In this document: piece by piece, positions 56,046 through 64,000 of the stretch
How positions within the stretch are numbered: position 1 is the first letter of the stretch
How the letters are laid out: every line of letters begins with the position of its first letter
Assembly (NCBI GenBank): GCA_036346275.1
Contig: JAYEVK010000238.1
Coordinates: 1-64,000 of the forward strand
Source: Otatea glauca
Lineage: Eukaryota > Streptophyta > Magnoliopsida > Poales > Poaceae
Reading direction: 5' to 3'
DNA length: 64,000 nt
Program-made: the position numbers and the translations under genes
The notes under the pieces: model-generated
Seen by the model: only the letters and a program-made list of their open reading frames with translations
The model's database searches: none
Told to the model about the DNA's origin: nothing

Positions 56046-58271
56046 CTTACCATTTCCCATTTAATAATTCTATTTATTGGACTTTTCATATAAAGCATAA
56101 ATCCAAAGAAAATCCAAATAAAACCAATAATTCTCAGAAAACTCAGAAATAAATATATTCAAATCCAAAATATTCATTTTCATTTTATTATATTTTTGGG
56201 ACGTTACACGTAATAACCTAAAAGAAAAATTTAGTACCTATACATTTTCTGTGTCTTTGACATCTGATATATGGAGTGGTAGAGATAAAGAAGATTACCT
56301 TAGTGTAGTTGCTCATTATGTAAACAATGATTGGCAACTAGAAAAGAGAATTATAGGATTCAAATTAATTAATGTAGCACAAACTGGTGAAAATATTGCT
56401 GATTGTATTGTAAAAGTTTTGGAAGATTTTGGTCTTAGTGATAAGATTTTTGCAATAACATTAGATAATACTTCTGCAAATACTTCTGCCATGAACATTC
56501 TTACTCTGCTTTTCAATTCTTATGTTGAATCTTTCTTATTACATCAGCGTTGTGCTTGCCATATTATTAATCTTATAGTTAAATCTGGTTTGAAGAGGTT
56601 AGATAAGTATCTTGAACCTTTTCGCACTGCAATATCTTACTTAAATTATTCTAATCAACAAATAGTAGCATTTTAGACTTATTGTATTGCAATGAATGTG
56701 CGTCCGCGTAAGTTTGGTTCGGACATGCTTGTTAGATGGAACTCTACTTACTTGATTGTTAAGAATCTCATACCATATGAGAGTACATTTCCTGTTTTTA
56801 TTAACACGCACTGTCGTATACGGGATGGTCAACTGCTACTCACAGAGCAACATTGTTATATTGCTAAATACTTGCCGTCATTTTTAGAACTTTTTTGAAT
56901 CTACTATTGTTTTATCTGGAGTTTATTACGCAATCTCTCCTTTAATTGTGCATCATATTTTAAAAATTGCTACCCACTTAAAGAGCCACGAAATGATAAT
57001 AATATCTTGCGTGAAGTTGTTTATGCTATGAAAACTAAAATTTTGAAATATTGACAAAAAATTCCTATGTTATATGCATTTGCATTTATTTTAGATCCTA
57101 GAGCTAAAGTTCGAGGATTCTCGAATGTTCTCACTTCTAAGTGATGCGGTAGGTACTGATTATTCTAGTTATTTTTCAACTGTCCGTGTTAACTTATCTC
57201 AAGTTTATGATAAGTACGATAAGAAGTTTGCTGGAGTTTACATGCAGCGATCTCCACCAGCACCCACAACAGGTAAGAAGAAAACCGCGTGGGGAAAGAT
57301 ATGGGGTGCAGGTGGCTCTTCCTCAAGGAGTTCGACTACATCAACGACAAGTGCGGACACATCAAGTGGTTAGGAGCTAGCTGCCTATCTCAACAGCGAC
57401 ACTGTCAACTACCAAAAGCAGCAAGAGGAGGACTTCAACATTTTGCAGTGGTAGCACGAGCACAAGATAACATATCCGGTGCTTTCCATATTAGCATGGG
57501 ATGTGTTAACAATTCCTGTCTCTACGGTTTCTTTGGAGTCTGCTTTCAGTCTATCCGGAAGAATAATCGAGGAGAGAAGAACAAATCTGACAAGTGAGAT
57601 GGTGGAAATACTTCTCACTGTGGAAGATTGGGAACAAGTTGATCAACGAGCTCAACATACTGCGGAAAATACCGGAAGTTGGCGGAGACATTCGAAAATC
57701 TTTATCTAGATAATGAGGAAGAATAATTGTAATCTTCACTTTTTTCTTGTATCAGTGAGCTATAGGCTATACTCTTTTTTCTTTGCCAAGGTTTTCTCGT
57801 GTTGAGTTTTTATTTGGCAAAGTTTTTAACGAGGTAGCTAAACATCAATAAAGCTCATTATTTAATTCAAATTATTTTTCTCATTTTTGAATTTATCTCA
57901 TATTTTAGCTTTTTCTTAATTTATATCTATATATAAAATTTTTTCTACATCATTGGAGTTTTTCTAATTATTCTAAATTTCTCCTATTTTTCTGAATTTT
58001 TCTACATTTTTTGCATTACTTTGTCTATTTTTCTAATTTTATTCTGATTTTTTTGAATTTTTCTGGCGCTAACGGGTTACCGGGCCGATCCGGCCTGTTA
58101 GACTCGTGAAGGATCGGACCGGCACGGCCCAGCCCGTGAGGCCAACGGGTCATGCCTGGGCTGGTACCCAACACTATACAACTCGTTTATAAGCCAGGCC
58201 GAAACGGACCGTATCTAAACGGGTCGTGCCGATTTTTAATCGGACCGTGTGGTGCCGGGCGGCCCTCTCTG

Positions 58272-58408
58272 AACCAAATCATGTTCGTGAAATTCCTCCG
58301 GTCACAATTTCAAAATTGAAAAGAACAAAAAAAACTCCACCTTTTCCCTCTGTTCGCACCCCCTGAGGCTCGTCGCGCGCCGGCGAGTCGGCTACCGATC
58401 CGACCGCC
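58272..58408 (+). promoter_or_regulatory. Residual upstream region of the WEX-like gene
   Basis: Only 137 bp separate the hAT end from the start codon. I see an A-rich run (gaaaagaacaaaaaaaactcc) and a GC-rich leader, but no clear TATA box. Transcription presumably starts in this leader or inside the hAT. Confidence 0.45.
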
Positions 58409-60642
58409 ATGCACTCCGGAGCGCCTCCCGCCTCGTCCTCCCCCGGCAACGACGAGGACGATTTCCACTGGGACGCCGCGGCCGAGGCCGAGCTCCAGGC
58501 CATCGAGGCCGCCTACGCCTCCGCCAAGCGCCGCCGCCTCCCCGACTGGCCCAACAATCCCGCCGTCCGCATCCGCGAGAACCCGGTCCCCGCCGCCGGA
58601 GGTACCTCTGTGGCGCCGTCGTTGGTCCTCTCCCCTCCCACTTGCCGAGGTGAGGCTCCGATCTTCTTGCCTCCCCCCTTCCCATTTCCCCTTTCTTGAC
58701 ATCGCGAAATTGAAGAATTCTATTTGTTCTTGGAATTGGGGTAAGAACACATTATTCCTCTCACATTACGTCTTACGGGCATGGAAATTGCTTAACAATT
58801 TGTTGCACATTGGATCACGAAGGGAAGAGGATTCTTGGTGCTACAGTGCATCAGTTGGAAGAAAAGCCTGTAATTTTGGTAAAATGGCAGCCCTGCGTGA
58901 TTGTTTCTGTGTTACTTTGTTAGGGTTCAGTGCTTTACTGACAATGCTGGGGTTTATATAGCTGGGCTGTGTAGACTTGCTCCTAGTTGTAGTTAATCTG
59001 TGTTATTCTCCTTGCGGGATTGACATTAGAATCATGTTTACTTTCGATTTTGCGCTACAGGGAATGTGGAGGCAAGATACCAACCGATAACATTCAGCGG
59101 TAAGATAGTGTACTGCAGGACGCCTTCGGAAGTGGAGAAAGCTACAATGGACATTTTACGTAAAATTGAAAGCATGAAGGCCTCTGGCCAGGTTTCTCTT
59201 GGATTCGATCTCGAGTGGAGACCCTTTCCAAGAAGAGGTCTGTTCTGCCTGGCCCAATCTTTAACTGCCTTCTCAACATGTGGACTCTACGTTTTTGGAT
59301 AAACGCTTCGTAACTTAGTTCTCACAAGTGATGGAATCTAGTGAAACATAACCAATGCTGTGGATTTTGCAGGAGATCCACCATGTAAAGTCGCTGTAAT
59401 GCAGTTATGCATGGACAAAACTCACTGCTATGTCATGCATATCATTCACTCTGGAGTACCACCTATATTGAAATCTCTTTTGGAGGATAGTTCCTCCATT
59501 AAAGTAGGTTGTTTTGCTTGAATTATTTTGATCGCTTCCCTCATAAGATGTTTGCTCCTTTCCCCTATATTACTGCTCCTTTTTGGTCATGCAAGTTGTG
59601 GTTCTGTGTCCTTGCAGGTTGGAATATGTATTGACAATGATGCAAGGAAAATGTCCAAAGATTATGATATCCATGTACAACCATTGATGGATTTGTCAAA
59701 TCTTGCAAATGTCAAGTTAGCTGGGCCTCCTAAAAGATGGAGTCTTGCTTCATTAACTGAAATGATCACATGTAAAGAGGTAATTTTATTGTATTAAGTA
59801 TTGTTCTCTTTGCCCAGTTCTGTTTGCACTTGAAAAGAAAGAAATGTCTACTTTCGGTTCAATTATTCGTATTTGCACTCTATGTATTATGGTAATGTTT
59901 GGTTGGGTAACTTGTTAAATGATACTAGTTCAATTACTCCCTCCGTTCTTTCTTTATGTGACGTCCTAGAATCCGAGCCGTCAAGTTTTCTTAAATTTGA
60001 CCACTAATATGTTTAAACTGTCTAGATTGGCTACATGAAAACTACATCATTAGATTTGTTGCTAAAAATACTTTCATAATATTGTAATTTTATTAGTATA
60101 TCATAAGATAAAGTTACAAAAAGTAATGGTCAAAGTTACATCTCAGAGAGCATGAAAAGTAAAAAACGTCACTAAAAAAAGAATGGAGTATTATTTAGTA
60201 GGCAGAACTACCTAGTGCGTATTAAATACATATATTTTTCACAAGAAACATTATAGTGAAATTTCTTTTGGTTGCTGATGCATGCTTGCTTGGTCTATAT
60301 TCTTCTGTTGGTTTAGTGCTTTCATTAGACTAAAAATATGACATGTTGCTCTATCGCCTGCAATTTCTTGTGTATAGTTGCCGAAGCCGAGCAACATAAG
60401 AATGGGAAACTGGGAGGCTTGTGTTCTCTCAAAACAACAACTCCAGTATGCTGCCACAGATGCTTACATCTCTTGGTACTTGTATGAGGTATATGAATAT
60501 ACTAAACAAGTAACTTTCCTTCTCATGAATTGATTTTCCTTTCTCTACTATCTTGACAGCCATTGCTACTTTTTATTAGGTACTACAAAGTCGTCCAGAC
60601 AACAATGTTGAAACTGAAAAGGGGACAGTTATGGCAACATAG
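58409..60642 (+). CDS. WEX: WRN-type 3'-5' exonuclease (WEX-like), six exons, 294 aa
   Basis: This is a DEDDy-family 3'-5' exonuclease like the exonuclease half of Werner protein; plant WEX proteins are of similar length (just under 300 aa) and have been linked to DNA processing and gene silencing. Proposed exons are 58409-58649, 59061-59237, 59373-59503, 59618-59779, 60378-60488 and 60580-60642, all with GT-AG junctions and an unbroken frame. Catalytic residues are D130 and E132 in FDLEW (exon 2), D191 in GICIDND (exon 4), and Y261 and D265 in YAATDAY (exon 5). The N-terminal ~80 residues are acidic and basic low-complexity; the C-terminal 20 are variable. The MITE at 59937-60188 enlarges intron 4. 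The hAT end lies 137 bp upstream of the ATG, so expression may be altered. The first exon is GC-rich, the others are not, as common in grasses. Confidence 0.92.
59937..60188. mobile_element. Stowaway-like MITE in intron 4 of the WEX-like gene
   Basis: The 252-bp element has terminal inverted repeats starting ctccctccgttctttctttatgtgacgt on the left (written here in two parts: ctccctccgttctttc and tttatgtgacgt). On the right is their complement (acgtcactaaaaaaa, then gaatggag). TA target duplications lie at 59935-59936 and 60189-60190. The CTCCCTCCGT start is typical of Tc1/mariner-related Stowaway MITEs. Confidence 0.85.
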
Positions 60643-61420
60643 CTGCAAATGCACAATTGGATCGGGAAATGTATTGTTGTATCTTCAATTCTCAACCAGG
60701 TTGGCAACCTTGATTCCTTTACCTGATAATCCTGAAGTACTAGTTATGGCTTATTTTTCACCCTGGCAATGATTCCTTAATGCCTTTTCCTACTTATTAG
60801 GGTTTATCACCAGGCTCTGGTAAACATATTTGGTATATAACAGAGAGAATATATTTTACATTGAATTCCAATGGTCTTTGAATAATTCAAATGGTTTGAG
60901 CATAGTTTAGAATTATTCATGTATGTGACCAAACTTTCTGGTTCCAATTTGTACTACAGCTAAGTTCCAACATAGTGTTAATTTCGTGATGAGCTACATC
61001 AAATCATTACATTAGAAGTTTAGAACTTGTCAAATTCTTTTGGTTTAACACTGCAGAGCAATCTGGTTCTAGTTTCTTGATCGTTTTGGAACCATGCTTA
61101 TGTTGCACAGATCTAGTTGTGCAGTAGATCAAATCTTTATTCACAAATGGTATGAGAAAAGGTCCAAATTTGACATAGAACCCTTATCTTGGGAAATCTC
61201 ATGTTCTTAATAATAATACAAAGATATCATCTTTGTATTTTGTTAAGTTGTGTTTGTATATAGTGTAAAGTTTAGAAGAATGCACAAAAAAGATGTCATA
61301 TCATCGGGTATTATATATCCTTGATCTTTCATTAGGCCATGTAGGACTGATGGAGCGGATTATTGTACATAGTGCAACCTTATATCGGGAAAAAAAATCT
61401 CCACCAGAGAAATCCATGGC
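60643..61420 (+). other. Downstream region of the WEX-like gene
   Basis: This is AT-rich sequence that should contain the 3' untranslated region. No second gene or clear poly(A) signal stands out. The minor ORFs are not recognised. Confidence 0.5.
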
Positions 61421-61422
61421 AA

Positions 61423-61516
61423 ATTTGGGTTTCGAATTTGAAAGTACACTAAATTTCATGAGTTTTCATATTTGGGTTTCAAATTTGAAAATACACTAAA
61501 TTTCATGAGTTTTCAC
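61423..61516 (+). repeat. Tandem duplication of a ~47-bp segment
   Basis: Text beginning tttgggtttcgaatttgaaa and ending aatttcatgagttttca occurs twice in succession, the second copy with c/a changes only. Confidence 0.9.
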
Positions 61517-61679
61517 AAAAAATCAAATTTGAAATTTGAGCCATTCGGCCGGAAGTGAAGCTGAGAATTCTGGTTATAGTGGTAACTGGAAATTTCGATG
61601 GCCCTCGATTTTTCAAAGGCAGTTTTTTTACCTAAACTTACAATTTACGGACTACATGTCCATATGTTGTTATAAGTCA

Positions 61680-62420
61680 TTACATACTCCGATACTCGGA
61701 TACTTCAGATGACTGGCGTATCGGTGTATGCCTGTATTAGTCTATTTCTTATTTTTCGAAAAAAGAAAATAATTCTCGATACCTCTCAACCATAATACCT
61801 CCATCAACTTAGAAGGAGATACTGTAATAGTTTATTCCTATCCTGCATTCCCTTCTCGCTCCCATCTCGCTCCCCACATCACCGTCCTTTCTCCTCTCTT
61901 CCCCTATGTTCTCACGCCAACATTCCTCTCCTCTTGTAGATGGTGGCGTGCAGCACCCCTCTCCCTACCGGCCCGACAGCGCCCTTGGTCTTCACGCACG
62001 GTGAGTCCTTCCATTGGTCCTCTTCTCCCCTCTTGATTGTGGTAGTGTGCTATACTTCCAAGCAACCAGCGGCAGTCAGGAGCTATTGAGGTAGCAGTGG
62101 TAGGAGACAAGACATGTGGTTGCGGTTAGCAGTAATAGAAGCGCACAATTGTGGAAACGTTTAAGGCAACAGGAGACTAGATGCCCTAAGTCGTTTGCTA
62201 TGGGTTGATGGGTCTGTGAGATGATCTAGCCTATTTGCGTTTTCATTTTCTTTGTTATTGTGTCTCTTTTCAGACTATTTCGTACATGACACACCACATC
62301 TCATGTATGTTTCTGTATTATTTTATTTTTATTATATATATATACACACACACGTATTGCCGTATCGGCATTTTTGAGGAAATGGCGTATCGCGGTATCG
62401 GCGTATCGCATATCCGATTG
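61680..62420. repeat. Possible transposon remnant with (c)gtatcgg edge motifs
   Basis: Motifs gatactcggatac and ggcgtatcggtg near 61688-61720 are echoed, partly inverted, by gccgtatcggc, ggcgtatcgcggtatcggcg and catatccga near 62355-62420. Between them are CT-rich unique sequence and a (ta)n(ca)n microsatellite at 62332-62353. Termini and target duplication could not be fixed, so the class is open. Confidence 0.3.
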
Positions 62421-62429
62421 GTATCTGCA

Positions 62430-63320
62430 TCTCTGTTCTCACGGCGTCGTCTAGGCGATGCCTAGTCGGCGCCTAGGCGTCTCGGCGGCCGGAGGGGCAT
62501 GCTAGAACCGGGCGTTTCGACTGGAGGATGTTAGGCGCCCGCCTAGGCATCCAGTCGAGGCAGCGGTCGACTGGGCGTAGCGGCTGGCCGAATTTGGTGG
62601 CCGTCGAATAGGGAAGATAAGGGATAAGGGGCAAGGACCGAACCTGAGGCGGTTGTAGAGGCTCAGAAGCGCAGACCCTTTTAACCCTAGCACGTTTGGA
62701 AAGGAGAGGAGATGAGGGAGCTCCGCCTACTACCGGCCCACCGCCACCTCCGTCACCTCCACTGCCAGCGTCGCCTCCACCGGTGAGATCCCCCTCTGCT
62801 CCTCCTTCTCGAGCAGGATCTCGCCCTGCTCCTTCCCCGATCGAGCCAGATCCCGTTCTGCTTCCCCTTCCTGGTCGATCCCCCTCTGCCCCTCCTTCCC
62901 GATCGATCCCCCTCTGCCCCTCCTTCCCAATCGACCCCCCTCTGCTCCTTCCAGATCCCCTTTGCGTCGCCGCTAATGGTGTGCTATGCTGAACTGCTAG
63001 TCCTACTAGTACTAATGATGGCATGATGCTGCTGGTGTGCTGTGGTGATGATGCTGCTGCTGCTAGTCCTACTGCTGATGATGGTGATGCACTGATGTTG
63101 CTGCTGTGCTGAACTGCTAATGGTTGATGCTTGCTGCCATTGAACTGCTAATGCTTGATGGTTGATGCTTGATGCTACCAAAGTGCTAATGCTTGATGCA
63201 TGCTGGCCTGTTGCTTAACTACTAATGCTTCATCGTCTAATCATTGCCTAGGCGGGCGCCTAGGTGTCCAGGCGGTCCGGGCTCGCCGCGCCTAGCCGGA
63301 CCGCCATGACAACTATGATT
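62430..63320. mobile_element. Non-autonomous DNA transposon with cgcctaggcg-rich termini
   Basis: The left end (gttctcacggcgtcgtctaggcg, read from about 62434) is an imperfect inverted copy of the right end (gttgtcatggcggtccggctagg on the minus strand, from about 63315). Both subterminal parts contain several cgcctaggcg-like palindromes (62450-62560 and 63245-63300). The middle has a Pro-rich GC stretch with a repeated gatccccctctgcccctcc unit (62780-62960) and a gctgatg/ctgctaatgcttgatg repeat. Long ORFs in it on both strands are low complexity. The family is probably hAT-like but not proven. Confidence 0.5.
62995..63235 (+). repeat. Degenerate tandem repeats (ctgctaatgcttgatgc type)
   Basis: Runs of gatgctgctg and ctgctaatg with cttgatggttgatgc variants follow one another. 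This is an imperfect trinucleotide-derived array inside the DNA transposon above. Confidence 0.7.
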
Positions 63321-63389
63321 TGCATATCCGGGCATCCTAGGTTACATATTTATTTGATCTCAGTTGCTGAATACACTATACATTGGCCT

Positions 63390-63802
63390 CTGTTAAGGCT
63401 TGTTTGGTTAACTGAAGCAAAAATCCCAATGGGGAAAATCCCTGGTAGGGATTCTAGATGCCATATTCAATCCCCGGGGAAGACAATCAACCCAAGAAAA
63501 CAATCCCTTCCTGCATTTGGGAAGAGCAGGAATCCATCTATTCAAACTTAGAATTATAAGAATTCGAGGACATCGAGAAAATTTGTGATGAGAAATCAAA
63601 TAAAAAACAAAATCAAGAAATCTTAGAAACTACTGATCCGGACAATACCCAATAATTACATCTAAACAATCAAATCGAACAGAAATATCCGAACACATAC
63701 CCAATAATTACATCCGAACAATGAATCGAACGGGAATATACGTACATGCAATCCACAATCACCAATCCACCACTCATGTCTCCTGGCAGCATCATCCAAA
63801 AG
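63390..63802 (-). other. Probable 3' untranslated/downstream region of a minus-strand gene
   Basis: It follows the stop codon of the partial ORF at the right edge. It contains a direct repeat of ~40 bp (cccaataattacat at about 63647-63662 and 63699-63714, each with ccg.aca on the left and aacaat on the right). A gcttgtttggtt stretch near 63397 resembles the edge of a small DNA transposon, but I could not define it. Confidence 0.4.
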
Positions 63803-64000
63803 CTAATTAGATTTGAATGTGGCCTTCGCGAAGTCCTCGGCGGCATCCTCAAGTCCTAAGAGGCGCTCCACGACTGCATCGTCTTGGTTGTGCTTGTCCC
63901 CACCAGGGAACTCGCCCCTATCGGCACCCCGATCGCTCTGCTCGTAGAGTTCGAGGAGGAGGCACCCCTCACCGTCACTCAAGATCAGGCACAAGGAGAG
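63803..64000 (-). CDS. C-terminal end of an unrecognised minus-strand gene (partial)
   Basis: The minus-strand frame is open from the window edge to a stop at 63803-63805 and ends ERLLGLEDAAEDFAKATFKS-N. It is rich in acidic residues, codon-biased toward G/C in third positions, and followed by AT-rich sequence with UTR-like character, all of which suggests a real last exon. Upstream residues include LILSDGEGCLLLELYEQ. I do not recognise the family. The true start lies beyond the right edge. Confidence 0.45.
   Translation of the reverse strand, partial: LSLCLILSDGEGCLLLELYEQSDRGADRGEFPGGDKHNQDDAVVERLLGLEDAAEDFAKATFKSN

Larger units (their letters stand above)
38489..56208 (-). mobile_element. 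Solo LTR E (gypsy, Tekay-like), split by element D
   Basis: It begins TGTGAGACCCCG (38489) and ends GGGACGTTACA (56208). Pieces 38489-42941 and 56051-56208 total about 4.6 kb. Flanks are cgcaa (38484-38488) and cgtaa (56209-56213), four of five matching, and excising it rejoins the hAT transposase frame. The conserved block is at about 39205-39290 and a minus-strand TATA (ctataagt) at 41907-41914. No primer site or coding region adjoins it, so it is a solo LTR. Short ORFs within it (39327-39656, 41101-41856, 42087-42365) are not recognised as genes. Confidence 0.85.
37916..57727 (+). pseudogene. hAT transposase (BED finger, RICESLEEPER-like), interrupted and broken
   Basis: The first part (37916-38488) begins PRDFPSFPASDFGISPKELL, then has a BED-type zinc finger (YAVCKYC ... 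GHLKRYAESC) and FCRLIASQDLPLNF. LTR E interrupts it at 38488. The second part (56214-57727) resumes STYTFSVSLTSDIWSGRDK, continues with the catalytic region (ITLDNTSANTSAM, LLHQRCACHIINLIVKSG), then RPRKFGSDMLVRWNSTY. It ends with the hAT dimerisation domain (FPVLSILAWDVLTIPVSTVS, then LESAFSLSGRIIEERR). Stops lie after EQIF (38117), at 56674 and 56896, and there are later frame slips. Domain order and motifs are those of plant zinc-finger BED/RICESLEEPER transposases. Confidence 0.9.
37371..58271 (+). mobile_element. hAT DNA transposon (RICESLEEPER-like), split by LTR E and element D
   Basis: Perfect 8-bp target duplications (aaccaaat) lie at 37363-37370 and 58272-58279, the length diagnostic of hAT. 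The terminal inverted repeats are short and imperfect: tagagatgccc on the left, and cagagagggcc on the right read on the other strand. Without E and its duplication the element is about 3.2 kb and encodes one BED-finger transposase on the + strand. Both subterminal regions are packed with cggccc/gggccg motifs. The AT-rich part 57730-58060 holds nothing recognisable. The transposase is broken, so it is inactive as read. Confidence 0.9.

Noticed and set aside
62473..63024. 183-codon minus-strand ORF, Gly/Arg-rich
   Set aside because: It is a by-product of the repeated gatccccctctgcccctcc unit; low complexity and no family motif.
1..64000. tRNA, rRNA or organellar insertions
   Set aside because: No cloverleaf-like or rRNA-like stretch was recognised; the only tRNA-related matches are the retroelement primer sites.

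Overview
The window looks like a gene-poor, transposon-saturated stretch of a grass (Poaceae) chromosome. Pointers to a grass are a Tekay/Del-type chromovirus with a very long LTR, a Tat-lineage Ty3/gypsy element with an antisense extra ORF, a Stowaway-like MITE, a RICESLEEPER-type hAT, and a host gene whose first exon is far richer in GC than its later exons. No species can be named from the sequence alone.

Host DNA is only 1-928, 36917-37370 and 58272-64000. The one convincing host gene is a six-exon, 294-residue WRN-type 3'-5' exonuclease (WEX-like) on the + strand at 58409-60642. All five DEDDy catalytic residues are present, and a Stowaway-like MITE sits in intron 4. The last 200 bases probably hold the C-terminal end of an unrecognised minus-strand gene that runs off the right edge.

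Left stack (929-36916). Five solo LTRs of one large gypsy family, all minus-oriented, can be recognised in the window by shared terminal motifs and target-site duplications; four are in this stack and one (E) is in the right stack. Solo LTR I (929-36916) contains solo LTR F (31524-36128), which carries a Helitron-like insertion at 31865-33666. Solo LTR I also contains solo LTR J (2127-30658). J contains solo LTR G (3004-28749). G contains an unclassified repeat-rich element H (about 25047-28380) and element B (4021-24849). B is a minus-strand, apparently non-autonomous LTR element with about 4.9 kb LTRs and a 2.7 kb interior encoding a decayed series of CCHC zinc knuckles. Element A (4908-16197) is a plus-strand chromovirus with PBS, gag, protease, RT, RNase H, integrase, chromodomain, PPT and a 4.1 kb 5' LTR. 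It sits inside B's left LTR, and a deletion removed the end of A's 3' LTR together with part of B's LTR. Host to A is five insertion levels.

Right stack (37371-58271). A plus-strand hAT transposon with a perfect 8-bp target duplication inserted about 138 bp upstream of the WEX-like start codon. Solo LTR E (38489-56208) split its transposase gene, and Tat-lineage element D (42942-56045, perfect 5-bp duplication, minus strand) inserted into E. D has decayed gag-pol with two RNase H domains, an antisense ORF related to the 'putative gypsy type transposon' family, and a repeated downstream region.

Together the two stacks separate the WEX-like gene from its ancestral upstream sequence by about 57 kb. 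All transposon coding regions contain stops or frame slips, so none appears autonomous as read. Some of those slips may be sequencing errors.
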